Assembly: GCF_008086545.1 (NCBI RefSeq)
Contig: NZ_CP043026.1
Location: 806,001-870,000 of the forward strand
From: Spiroplasma chinense
GTDB taxonomy: Bacteria > Bacillota_I > Bacilli_A > Mycoplasmatales > Mycoplasmataceae
Length of the DNA stretch: 64,000 bases
Direction of reading: 5' to 3'
Both the position numbers and the translations under genes were made by a program. This document shows, in pieces, positions 43,948-53,022 of this stretch (position 1 is the first letter of the stretch; every line of letters starts with the position of its first letter). The notes below the pieces were generated by a model that was not told the origin of the DNA, searched no databases, and saw only the letters and a program-made list of their open reading frames with translations.

Positions 43948-44127
43948 ATGAGAAAAATAAATCTATTATTGGCAATTATCTTATTTATTATGGGTATTGT
44001 CCCTGGAGTTATCTATATTTTATTTCACCCATATCACAGCAATATCACTTTAATATTGCTGTTGATTTTCTTTGTAATACCAGGGGTTGTTTATTTATTA
44101 TGACCTAGTGAAGGTTACTTAAGATAA
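43948..44127 (+). CDS. Small two-helix membrane protein (59 aa)
   Basis: TTGGAGGC precedes the ATG. Two helices (residues 5-24 and 34-52) joined by a short loop HPYHSN; Trp by TGA near the end. Unknown function; followed by a terminator. Confidence 0.7.
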
Positions 44128-44132
44128 AATGT

Positions 44133-44160
44133 AAGAAAAAATCTCTCTAAGAGATTTTTT
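44133..44160 (+). terminator. Terminator after 43948-44127
   Basis: gaaaaaatctct / agagattttttc stem. Confidence 0.85.
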
Positions 44161-44214
44161 CTTTAGCATTTTAAATTAATGAGAGTAAACTAATAACATT
44201 AAGAGGAAAAAACA

Positions 44215-45222
44215 ATGAATACAGAAATTTACAATAAATTAACCAAAGAAATCGAACAATTATCTGACAAAATTAATAAAGTTTTATTAGAAAATGAGAA
44301 ATTAAGACAACAAAGTAGAGGGTCTGAAAAACTATCAGCTTTACATACTCAAATTTGAAATACTTTTTTTGGTAAAAATCAAAACTTTAACAATTGATTT
44401 GATCTAAACAAGTTAATTGCTACCAATGCTATAAAAGCTTGTCAAACATGTTTAGTAAATGATGTTAAAGTTTATAAAATGGATAAAACCCAAGAACAAG
44501 AATATATTAACGCTATAAAAATTGGTCAAAACCAACAGTATTTAGAAAAAATACTTAAAGGTTTTGACCAAGAAAAACAAGACCAAATTACAAATGGTTT
44601 AACTTCTAAACCTTTTCATTGTATTATTTGTAAAAATCACAGTTTTGGTCTGGTAAGTTTTTGTCAAGGTTGTGGTGATGTAGTTTGTTCTACTTGTTGT
44701 ACATATTGATATCACCAACCTAACCTTGCTCAAAAAACAGAATCTGAACAAGAATTAAACCAAGATATTGATAATTTAATCGAAAAGTTAAAAGAGTTAA
44801 AAGAAATATTAGACAGTGAGCAAAAACTAGATAAAGAAATAGTTGATAAATGTGAAACAGTATTTATTAATGTATTAAAACTATTAAAAAGAGATAGATA
44901 TACTGATGAATCTCCTATTCACTTTTATAATAGAGCTTGAGAAACATTTGTTCCTTGTTTAGGTTGTTTTGAAAGTATGCAAAAGACTTATGAAATAAGT
45001 CAAAAGGATTGAGAATCAATTGTGGTTTATACAAAAATGAATCATATTCCAATTTATGTACAATTACAAAATTTACAAGCAGTAAAAGATAAAGAAGATT
45101 TTTGTAAAATTGTAGGAAATCACTGTTATATTTGTAAGGATTTTCATAACCTAACAAATGATCAAATGTGTGTTGATTGTGACATGAACGTATGTCAAAA
45201 ATGTTGCTTTGTTAGACAATAA
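44215..45222 (+). CDS. Protein with two duplicated RING-like cysteine clusters (335 aa)
   Basis: AAGAGGA before the ATG. Cys pattern 1: C76/C79, then C136-x2-C139-x10-C150-x2-C153-x4-C158-x2-CC162. Pattern 2: a CLGC pair near 247-250, then C304-x2-C307-x11-C319-x2-C322-x4-C327-x2-CC331. The two halves are an internal duplication of about 168 residues joined by a coiled-coil-like segment (DNLIEKLKELKEILDSEQK). Residues 1-45 are also coiled coil. Likely binds several zinc ions in treble-clef/RING-like folds; function unknown. Trp by TGA. Its terminator is split by the insertion sequence that follows. Confidence 0.75.
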
Positions 45223-45263
45223 AAAAAAGAGGATTTATATAGTGGGAAAAAATAATTCTACAC

Positions 45264-46412
45264 TTAAACTTGAACATTAACACCAGCAGCAGATGCTGGT
45301 GTTTTTCAATTCAAGTTCTTTTGTATTCTTTCGTTATTATATCAATTTATATATCATGATATATGTTTTGTTATATCTTTAATATTCATTTGTTTAGTAT
45401 TTATATGATTCAAATATTCTCCCTTTAGGCAACCAAAAAAGTATTCTATTTCTCTATTGTCTAACGAATTACCAACTCTTCCCATTGAAGTTTTAGCCCT
45501 TACTTTTTTTAATGTTGCTAAAACACTTTTGCTAGAATATTGAGCACCATGATCTGAATGGAAAATAAATTCAGTTCTATTTAAATTGTTAATTGTGTCA
45601 ATCACCAATTGATTATCGTTTATGGCAGATAATTTTCAAGACTCTATATATTTAGTTTTGTGATTAATTGCAGCAGATAAATAAATATTTCTTTCCTTTA
45701 AATTTGCAGGGATGTAGGATACATCTGTTGCAATAATGTTATCTACATCAGGATTATAATTCCTTTTAACTAAATCTTTATAACGAACGTTGGTATTTTT
45801 TGATTCAGCTTTTCTTTTTTTTCTCCTTGTTAGAGTAATCAAGCCTCATCTAAACATATAGTGTCTTAAGGTTCTATCAGAAATGTCGACTCCTTGTTCA
45901 TTTAAAATTACAGCAATTTTTCGACTACCATAAATTTTTTTAGACAAATTAAAAATACTTTCAACTTGTTCTCTTAAATGATCGTACTTATATTTTCTTG
46001 TGACTTTAGCTTTGTAATAACTAGTTCTATGAAATTTTAAAATCTTTGGTATTAAATGCTTCCTTAAATGGCAAAAACTATCTAAGGAATTTTTATTTCG
46101 TTTATCTCTTTGTTCTTTTATTCAACTTTCTATAATTTCTCTTTTTTCATCTTCATTTAATTCATCGATTATTGATGGAATATCTGAATCATCGCGGCTT
46201 TTAGGTCTTCCGCTACCTTTTGTTCTAATTAATGCGTTCATACCTTTATTATCTAATAAAAAGACTTTTGATTTGATAACTCTTTGAATATAACAATTTT
46301 TTGTGGTCTTACCTGTTAATTGCTTATATTCATTTACAGCTTTCATCAAACCATCTTCTTTATATATTCCTATAATAAAAATCCATTGATTTATTGTTAA
46401 GTTTTTAGACAT
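45264..46412 (-). CDS. IS3/IS150-group transposase, single fused ORF (382 aa)
   Basis: One frame from 46412 to TAA 45264 through three TGA(Trp). N-terminal ~95 residues hold a helix-turn-helix region (KTTKNCYIQRVI, RTKGSGRPKSRD); then a middle HTH_21-like segment; the DDE catalytic core is IIATDVSYIP (first Asp), HSDHGAQYSS (second Asp) and SLDNREIEYFFGCLKGE (Glu). Many IS3 elements need a -1 frameshift between OrfA and OrfB; here both parts are in one frame. Appears intact. Confidence 0.9.
45279..45306 (+). terminator. Hairpin inside the IS end that could block transcription entering from the left
   Basis: aacaccagca-gcaga-tgctggtgtt followed by TTT on the plus strand, within the last transposase codons. 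It faces transcription arriving from the 44215-45222 gene. Confidence 0.5.
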
Positions 46413-46482
46413 AAAAAAATTCTACACTTCCTTTCAGATGTGTAGAATTATTTTTTCCCTGTTTATTAATCCTCTATTTTTT

Positions 46483-46896
46483 TTATAAATTAATTCAATT
46501 TAACAATTTTTGATTGCCCTCTTTAAATATATACTTTTTTGCAGAATTTGATAAATCTATCATTTTCCCACCAATAGAATAAATGAATTGAACTTGATTA
46601 GTCTTTACCTTCATAACTGAATCTCACATTAAAAATGAAGGTTTTTTTAATGCGTTAAAAGGTGATCTAAAACTATTTTGTAATTTTTTATAAGTTGTTT
46701 TAGTTGTTAAAGGAACAACCAATAAAACAGATTCTCCTTTTGAATTATATTTAAAATTTGACAATACAACAGCGGGTCTAGTTTTTAAAAAATCACTATC
46801 AAAATCACCATGCTTATTTTTATTTCCGCTAATTAAAACATCCTTAGAAATTGATAAATTATCAAAAATTTTGTTATCATGAATTTTGTTAATCAT
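46483..46896 (-). CDS. MazF/PemK-like endoribonuclease toxin, N-terminus possibly frameshifted
   Basis: 137 residues from ATG 46896 to TAA 46483, through TGA(Trp). LKTRPAVVLSNFKY and LVVPLTTKTTYKKL are the conserved TRP(A/V)VV strand and following strand of MazF/PemK/CcdB-like toxins; PSFLMWDSVMKVKTNQV is the late strand pair. Toxins of this family cut single-stranded RNA at short sites. The family's first strand (GDVVWV-type) is missing in this frame, but a different frame from ATG 46920-46922, nine bases after GAGG, reads MKYRKYDVVWLTKF and then closes. No antitoxin gene is adjacent. Confidence 0.72.
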
Positions 46897-46935
46897 ACTA
46901 CATCATATTTTCTATATTTCATATTTTTTTTCCTC

Positions 46936-47010
46936 AAAAAAAATCTCCCGTAAAGGGAGGGCGTGCCGCAATGGGCAAATTGAGGAGTTAACCTCTTCTA
47001 TTAATATAAC
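46936..47010 (-). ncRNA. GC-rich structured leader upstream of the MazF/PemK gene (pemK RNA-like candidate)
   Basis: On the minus strand: GAGG-TTAACT-CCTC stem, a GC-rich segment (TTTGCCCATTGCGGCACGCC), then CTCCC-TTTAC-GGGAG followed by ATTTTTTTT, a terminator that ends one base before the GAGG ribosome site of the toxin gene. High GC in this genome points to RNA structure. Structured leaders called pemK RNA have been described before pemK genes in Firmicutes; membership here is an inference. Confidence 0.5.
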
Positions 47011-47022
47011 ATTTATTCACCC

Positions 47023-47045
47023 AATTTGAAAACAGTTTTCAAATT
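47023..47045. promoter_or_regulatory. 23-bp perfect palindrome, operator candidate for the toxin promoter
   Basis: AATTTGAAAAC-A-GTTTTCAAATT, 11-bp arms around one base. It overlaps the likely -35 of the leader/toxin promoter (minus strand TTTTCA, 17 bp, TTATAT). Confidence 0.6.
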
Positions 47046-47263
47046 AAAAAAACATTAATCTTAGCCGTGTTAAGGTTTATTGCATTCACACTCCCCTATT
47101 CTTCTCTTTTAAATTATTTGTTTTTTATTTGCATTTTTTTTATTTATTGTTATTATCTCCTTGTATTAATAAAGAGAAAAACAAGTCACTCCTAAGTAAC
47201 TGGAAATGACTACATTTAATTTATTATTACACAAATAAAATATATGAAAGGAATCCAAATGAT
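47046..47263. other. Intergenic region between the toxin unit and DUF2130 gene
   Basis: 218 bp with no gene; includes GTCA...TGAC dyads near 47188-47212. Should contain the promoter of the plus-strand DUF2130-KAP unit. Confidence 0.35.
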
Positions 47264-48688
47264 ATGGAACTTAATTTTTTGTGTCCAAAATGTGGACAAA
47301 CCATTACAGAAAAAGACTTTGATCAAAGTGAACAAAGTCTAAAACATTTACATGAATTTTTTAATTCAAAAGAAAACATTTATAAAGAAGAATTATCAAA
47401 AGAAATAAAAAAATCTTTTGATAAACAAAAACAATTAGAACTAGACTCACTTAAAACAACTATTGAATCTAGTTATATTGAAAAAGTTACAAAACTTGAA
47501 AATACAATTCAAAACTTATCACAAGAAAGCGAAAACAAACTTGCCCTTTCAGTTAAAGAAACTGAAAACAAGTATATAAAAATTATCACTGACTTAGAAG
47601 CAAGTTTAAAAAACTTACAAACTGAATCTGAAAGTAAAATTTCTTTAACAGAAAAAAATATAGAAGCAAAATATTTACAACAACTAGCTGACTTAAATCA
47701 ACAAATAGAATTACTTAAATCAGAAAGTACTTCAAAAATTTCAATCGCTCAAAAAGAAGTTGAAAATAAATACATTCAACAAATTAGTGAGTTGACAGCA
47801 CAATTAGATAAAGTAAAAACTCAAAGTCAAAATGAACTTGAAACATTAGAGTCAAAAATAAAATTAACTAACCAAGAACTTTTAAATTCTAAAAATCTTG
47901 AAATTGAAAAACTAAAAAATGAATTAGCATCAATTGAAGATAAAAGTAAACTTGCAAGTAAAGAATTAATTGAAAATTACAGACAAGAATATGAAAACAA
48001 ACTTGCAATTGCAAATGCAGAAATCACAGAACTTAAAATAAGCAACGCTCAAAACAAAGTTATCCAAAATAAAACTAAAGGAGAAAACTTTGAACATGAT
48101 GTTGAAGGTGAGTTAAGAAAAGTATTTGTAAATGACATAATTGAAAAAATAAATGATGCAACTAAAAAAGCTGACTTTAGACATACCATAAAAGAAGATG
48201 GCCAAGTTATGGGTAAAATAATTTATGAAGTTAAAAATGCGGAATGAAAAAATACTTGAGAAAAAAAACTTACTGAAGATATGGCTAGAGAAGAATCTAA
48301 ATATGGTATTCTTGTGGCTACAAGTTTCAATGATCAATACAGAGGAATACCTTTTAAAGTATCAGATCAAAACCCAAATATCTTTTTAACTGATGCAGAT
48401 AGTTTTACATTTGTTGGTAACATTGTGAGAATGTTAATTAGAACAGAAAATAAATTAATTGAAAAATACAAAGATGGAAATCAGTCAGAGAAAATTAAAG
48501 AGTTTAACAATTGAAGAGATACAAGTTTTATAGCCTTTTCAAAAATGTTAGAAGATCAATTTAAAAGAATAGAACAAAGCGAAAGTTCAATAACTTTGAA
48601 AATTAATGATATCAGAATAGCTAGACAAAAAATTGTAGGACAATGGTTGAAAGTTGTTAAAACATTTATTGAAGGGATGAATATCTAA
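47264..48688 (+). CDS. DUF2130-family coiled-coil protein with restriction-nuclease-like C-terminus
   Basis: 474 residues. N-terminal zinc knuckle half (CPKC at 7-10), then a ~250-residue coiled coil (LKTTIESSYIEKVTKLENTI...), then the DUF2130 core: KADFRHTIKEDGQVMGKIIYE with Asp304, Glu322 and Lys324 in a D-x(n)-E-x-K arrangement, and WKNTWEKKLTEDMAREESKY, YGILVAT. DUF2130 is predicted to have a PD-(D/E)xK fold. AAAGGAA is 12 bp from this ATG; an ATG 6 bp earlier is in another, short frame. Followed after 2 bp by the KAP gene, so the two form an operon. Possible DNA-targeting defence component; inference. Confidence 0.85.
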
Positions 48689-48690
48689 AC

Positions 48691-50010
48691 ATGACAAAAA
48701 CCGATTGACTATTAAAAATAATACAAGATTATTTTGCAAAAAAAAATAATACAAATTCAATTGCAATTCACGGTGATTGGGGAACTGGTAAAAGTTCTTA
48801 TATGGACTTATTAAAAAAAGAAATTGCACATTATGTCGAGGACACATTAACATACAAAATAGATCTTTGAAGTCTAGAATTACATGAAGATAATTTTTTA
48901 TATATGGTTATTGTTGAATTTTTCAAATGTTTATCGATAAACCCCAGTAATGATAAATTAATTAAGAGTATTCCAAAATTTTTACTTTCAACTATTTCGA
49001 ATATTACTAAAATAGATTTCAATAAGTTTACCGAGAAAAATGATGACAAAATTATTGAAAATTTAAATAGTAAAAATGATTTAGAAAACAATTTTAAAAC
49101 GATTAGTAAAACTATAGATTCAGGAAATAATAATTATGTTTTTATTTTTGATGAACTTGACAGATGTTCAAAGGAAAATCAAATAAAATTTTTTTCAATA
49201 CTTTATAATATATTATTTAAACTTAAAAATACAAAAATATTTTTCCTAGTTTCTGCTAATTTCAAAAAAGTATCAAAAATTGATTATGACAAAACATATA
49301 CTGAAAAATTTTTTGATATAAATATTTCCATTGAAAAACTTGTTGATTTCGATAACACTTTTATTAATGGTGATAAACTAATAACCGATTTCATAAAACA
49401 TGTTTATAGTGATATTAATGATTTCAGGTTTTTTGAGAAAACTTTAAATTTAATAAAAAGTTTTATTTTAGAAGATGATTTGGATAAGATTTTTTTTCTG
49501 CACCTTAGAATTCTAAAATATAAGAATAGAGAAGTTTTTAATGAAATCTGTAATTCTCTAAAAGTAAAATTTTTAAGTAATTTATCTTATATTTGTTCTA
49601 AAATTAAATTTGGTTATTTCGATGGTTATTGAGAGGGTTATTCGACTTTTATTGAAGAAGAAAACAAGATAAATGCGAAAGAAATTTTAAAATTTCCCTT
49701 AGGCAATGAGATTACTTTTGATTTGAAAGCTTTTGAAACTTACAAGATACCATTAAAAATTGCACTACCTTTTATAAATAAAAAAAACGATAATTCAATT
49801 AAGACTAAAGATTATTTAGAAGTAGAGATAACTTCTTCAGGAGATAAAAAAGAATTCATAAATAACATACACGTTAACAATCATCTTTTGAATATCGATA
49901 ATTTGTCTGCTAAATTTTTAAATTATTTACCTCTTAAATTCAATTATGAGGATATAGACAGTTACAATAATATGGAGACAATAATCTCGTATGTTGATTT
50001 AATCGATTAA
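48691..50010 (+). CDS. KAP-family P-loop NTPase
   Basis: 439 residues. Walker A GDWGTGKS at 28-35 and Walker B VFIFDELDRC at ~151-159 are the KAP (Kidins220/PifA) signatures; sensor-like LVSANFKK follows. No transmembrane helices, unlike many KAP proteins. C-terminal ~180 residues beta-rich with no recognised domain. The ribosome site AAGGG lies within the upstream gene, two bases separate the genes, so translation is likely coupled. PifA causes phage exclusion in E. coli; a defence role here is inferred. Confidence 0.87.
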
Positions 50011-50065
50011 TAATAAAATTTGAAACAAAGATTTTCAAACTAAAACTTTAAGATGAATATTTAAA

Positions 50066-50102
50066 AAGGCTACAATTTTATTAATTGTGTAGCCTTTTTA
50101 AA
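50066..50102. terminator. Bidirectional terminator between KAP gene and opposed operon
   Basis: aaaaaggctaca / tgtagccttttt stem. Confidence 0.88.
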
Positions 50103-50123
50103 TTTAAAATGTTATCTTCTGTT

Positions 50124-50726
50124 TTATAATTTATTTAATATTCAATTTTCTTCAAAAATAAACAGTGTTTTAGCCATTGAAAAATCATCTAAGTCTTTAA
50201 TTAATTCCATGGCTAATAATTCTTTTAAACCTTCATATAGTTTTTTTTGACCTTTAAAATTTAATTCTACTAGTTCTTTTAATTTTTCAATTGTTAAATC
50301 TTCAATATCTTCAATATCATAAGTATCTAATATTTTTTCTAACTCATTATAATATTTTTTTGTTTCTTTAAAACCTTCTAATAGTTTATCTCTTGAAGGA
50401 TTTATTAAAGCTCTTTCAGTTTTAGAAAATGTATCAAACTTTAGACCATCATAAATATGTCTTGAAAATCTACCAATATGGTACATAATTTTATAACCAT
50501 TATGTTTATATTTTTCATGTATTAGATCTGAAAGTTCTTTAGCTTCATTACTATCACTTAGATTGAATGTCTTTTTTAAACCTTTAACTTCTATAAAAAC
50601 TTCTGGTATGTGAAAAGGTCCATTTGTTTTTAATGAATTTTCACATTTTTCAAACGATACACTGAATGTAAATTGTTCGCTCATTTTTTTTAATTGTTTA
50701 TCATCTATTTTTTCTATATTTTTCAT
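50124..50726 (-). CDS. Unknown protein A of a three-paralog operon (200 aa)
   Basis: AAAAGGAG before ATG 50726. EQFTFSVSFEKCENSL, HIPEVFIEVKGLKKTFNL, then DLIHEKYKHNGYK and a region ending NPSRDK align with the 51139-51696 protein; helical C-terminus (ELEKILDTYDIEDIEDLTIE). No signal, membrane span or known domain. 18 bp after 50745-51104. Ends ILNKL after a TGA(Trp). Confidence 0.68.
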
Positions 50727-50744
50727 TTTTTTCTCCTTTTTGAA

Positions 50745-51104
50745 TTACAAAAGTAATTCACATTGTTTTTTATAATTTCTAAGTCTGTAAATTATAAATT
50801 CTTTTTCAATAACATCCATATCATCAAAAATTGTATTTTGATTTTCAATGATTTCTTTTAAAGCTAAAAAGTATCTAAAGTATAAATACTTAACTACCAA
50901 AGAACCTTGCTTTGGTCACTTCTCAAAAATGAAGTTAGTCATTTTTGAAGAATAAATATTATTGCTAATTTCAAAACTTTGATTTTGTTTATCTAGGTTT
51001 AAAATAATTCTTGGTTGTAATTCTTCTATTCCAAAATCATTTTTATCACCATTTATTTTTAAATCAAAAGAAAGTTCTTTATCTATTTCTTTTATTAATT
51101 TCAT
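50745..51104 (-). CDS. Unknown protein B of a three-paralog operon (119 aa)
   Basis: GGAG before ATG 51104; reads through TGA(Trp) at 50916. Begins with the same module as its neighbours in shorter form (LSFDLKINGDKNDF, IILNLDKQNQSFEISNN), then a helical tail. Function unknown. Confidence 0.65.
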
Positions 51105-51138
51105 TTTTTCTACACTCCATGTACTAAAAAATAATTAA

Positions 51139-51696
51139 TTATTTTTTATTATATTTTTTTGATTTTGTTTTACTAGCTTTATCATCTTCAAAACTAGAAT
51201 TAAAGAAAGTTAAAAAGTCTGATTTATTTTTTGAACTATTTGGAAAGTTTGAATTTACTTTTAATTTTAGTTCTTCAACTTTTTGTGCTCTTTCTTGATT
51301 GTCAAATAAGTCAAATGACCCTTCTTTGTCTGTTTCAATTTCTTCAATTGATTCAGAAACTGAATTTTTTTCATTTCAATTAATGGTTACTCTTTTATCA
51401 ATAGGATCACTTAAATCTCTTTTTCTTTTATTAAACGGATAGCCTTTTAGAGCTTCTAAAACTCTTGAATAATAATCAAAAATTAATCCTGCTAGTTCCA
51501 AACCTCTTTCTTCAAAATGTTCTTTTAAGAAGTCTATAAGATTTTGTGCGGATTCTTTTTTTATCAAATTAAATTGTTTATCAAAATCTTCTAAATTTAA
51601 AATAACATCTGGAACATTAATTTCATCTCCATTTAATAGTTCTGCTTGTAATTTCTTATAATCTACTGTAATTTTAAAAATAAATTGGTTGTTCAT
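51139..51696 (-). CDS. Unknown protein C of a three-paralog operon (185 aa)
   Basis: Start at ATG 51694-51696 directly after AGGAGGAAAAG; an in-frame codon 18 bp upstream overlaps the site. NQFIFKITVDYKKLQAELL, NVPDVILNLEDFDKQFNLI, DFLKEHFEERGLELAGLIF aligns with protein A. C-terminal ~70 residues are acidic then Lys-rich and look disordered. First gene of the operon. Confidence 0.68.
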
Positions 51697-51789
51697 CTTT
51701 TCCTCCTCTACCAATTAAGGTATTCTACAAATTTGAGTTTTTCATTCCTCAATTAAACTATCGTCATCGTTTTAGAAAAAATGTACAAC

Positions 51790-51821
51790 TTTTTCAAAGA
51801 AATTTAAATTTCTTTGAAAAA
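51790..51821. promoter_or_regulatory. 32-bp perfect palindrome upstream of the three-paralog operon
   Basis: Sixteen bases ending ...CAAAGAAATTT are followed immediately by their exact complement AAATTTCTTTG..., with no loop. It lies ~95 bp before the start at 51696. Operator or cruciform; a hairpin would have no loop, so a terminator role is less likely. Confidence 0.55.
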
Positions 51822-51828
51822 AAACAAA

Positions 51829-51852
51829 AAAACTGACATAAATGTCAGTTTG
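51829..51852 (-). terminator. Terminator after 51859-52893
   Basis: aaactgacat-aa-atgtcagttt with A-rich left side (T run on the minus strand). Confidence 0.8.
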
Positions 51853-51858
51853 ATATAT

Positions 51859-52893
51859 TTAAAAATTTTCATCCAGGTATTTTTTTAACTCATATCCTAA
51901 ACCTTTAGCAAAATCAGAGAATCTTGCATTTAAATAATTAGATTTACTTGTAAAATTCGATTTACTTGGTAGCTTATATTCTTCTTTAGGTAATATAAAT
52001 TCTCCATCCTCATAACCATAATTTCTTTCAACATATCTTTGTAAAGTTTTTGTTTTAGAAGAAAAGGTTTTATAAAGTTCTTTTGTTAAGTTAATAAATT
52101 CTTCATCTAAAAGAATTTCATCTAAATTAAAATAAAGTAATTTAAATTTCTTGTTTTCAAGAATTTCAGAACAATCATTTATTGATAAAAAATCAGTATT
52201 ATCAATAAATTTATCTTCAAGATAATCAGACAAGTTATCAAACCATACCTTTAGGTTATCTTTTTTTAAGAAGTCTAAATTAAGTATTTTAATAGTTTTT
52301 TTATTTGCTGCAAAAGCATATAGTATTGATCTAATTAAAGCTATTTTTGAAATAGAAAATAGCTTTTTATAACTTGTTATTTTTGGTTTATCCACCAAAA
52401 TATTTGTATTTAAGAGTTTTAAAGCAAAATGATAACAAAGTTCATTTAAACTATCTAAGTCATTTTTATTTCCATTTAAAACTCTTTGAGCTTGTTTTCA
52501 CTTTTCTTCTAAAGCTAATTTCTTTTCTTCTTTCTTTTCATAGACAATATTTGCATCAAACTCTAAAAGATCTTCTTCATTTACTATTGCAAAAAAAGTA
52601 AATGAAATGCCATAGTTTTCTAAATGATAATTAAAACTTTTAGATTCTAAAATTTTATAAGATTCTTCAAGATCAAGCAAAATTGCATTTGCAAGTCTTT
52701 TTGTAATAGGATTGTAGAATTCTTTTTCATCAATTGGGATAACTTTTTTAAGATAAGGTGCTACTCTGGGAATAAATGGATAAGTATCACCAGTTCCTGG
52801 AATTGCAAAGTACCTTTTAAACAATAAAAGATATTTGCAATTTTTAAAAGAATCTAATTCTTTTGCACTTTTAATACTTATAAGCTCTTTCAT
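51859..52893 (-). CDS. Hypothetical soluble protein (344 aa)
   Basis: One frame through TGA(Trp) at 52498. GGGGAAG precedes the ATG. N-terminal half includes FAIPGTGDTYPFIPRVAPYL and acidic helical stretches (FDANIVYEKKEEKK); C-terminal half is Lys/Leu rich. No signal, span or motif recognised. Upstream of the three-paralog operon in the same direction but with its own terminator. Confidence 0.68.
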
Positions 52894-52989
52894 TTTCTTC
52901 CCCTTAACTTTTATTAAATAAACATGAATTTACCAATCCATTTATATTATACATTTCTTTTAATCACAAAAGACCTCTAATAACTTATT

Positions 52990-53022
52990 AAAAAAAAGAA
53001 AAATGTATTAACATTTTTCTTT
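52990..53022 (-). terminator. Terminator after proC
   Basis: agaaaaatgt-atta-acatttttct with A-run to the left; overlaps the stop codon. Confidence 0.82.

Larger units (their letters stand above)
45244..46459 (-). mobile_element. IS3-type insertion sequence with 20-bp perfect terminal repeats
   Basis: Terminal inverted repeats GGGAAAAAATAATTCTACAC at 45244-45263 and its inverse at 46440-46459 flank one transposase gene. TTTAT is found at 45234-45238 and 46462-46466 a few bases outside the repeats, a possible target duplication that would put the element at 45239-46461. Both ends sit in what was a bidirectional terminator. Confidence 0.9.

Noticed and set aside
44131-45157. Minus-strand frame at 44915-45157 overlapping the Cys-cluster gene
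   Set aside because: Antisense to a well-supported gene; no ribosome site.
45239-46461. Firm target-site duplication TTTAT for the IS
   Set aside because: The TTTAT copies do not abut the inverted repeats (5 and 2 extra bases), so it is only mentioned as possible.
47180-47215. tRNA-like or riboswitch-like fold before the DUF2130 gene
   Set aside because: Only a short GTCA/TGAC dyad is visible; no cloverleaf or known motif.
47258-47263. ATG at 47258 as start of the DUF2130 gene
   Set aside because: It opens a different frame that stops after ~35 codons, although it is better spaced from the ribosome site.
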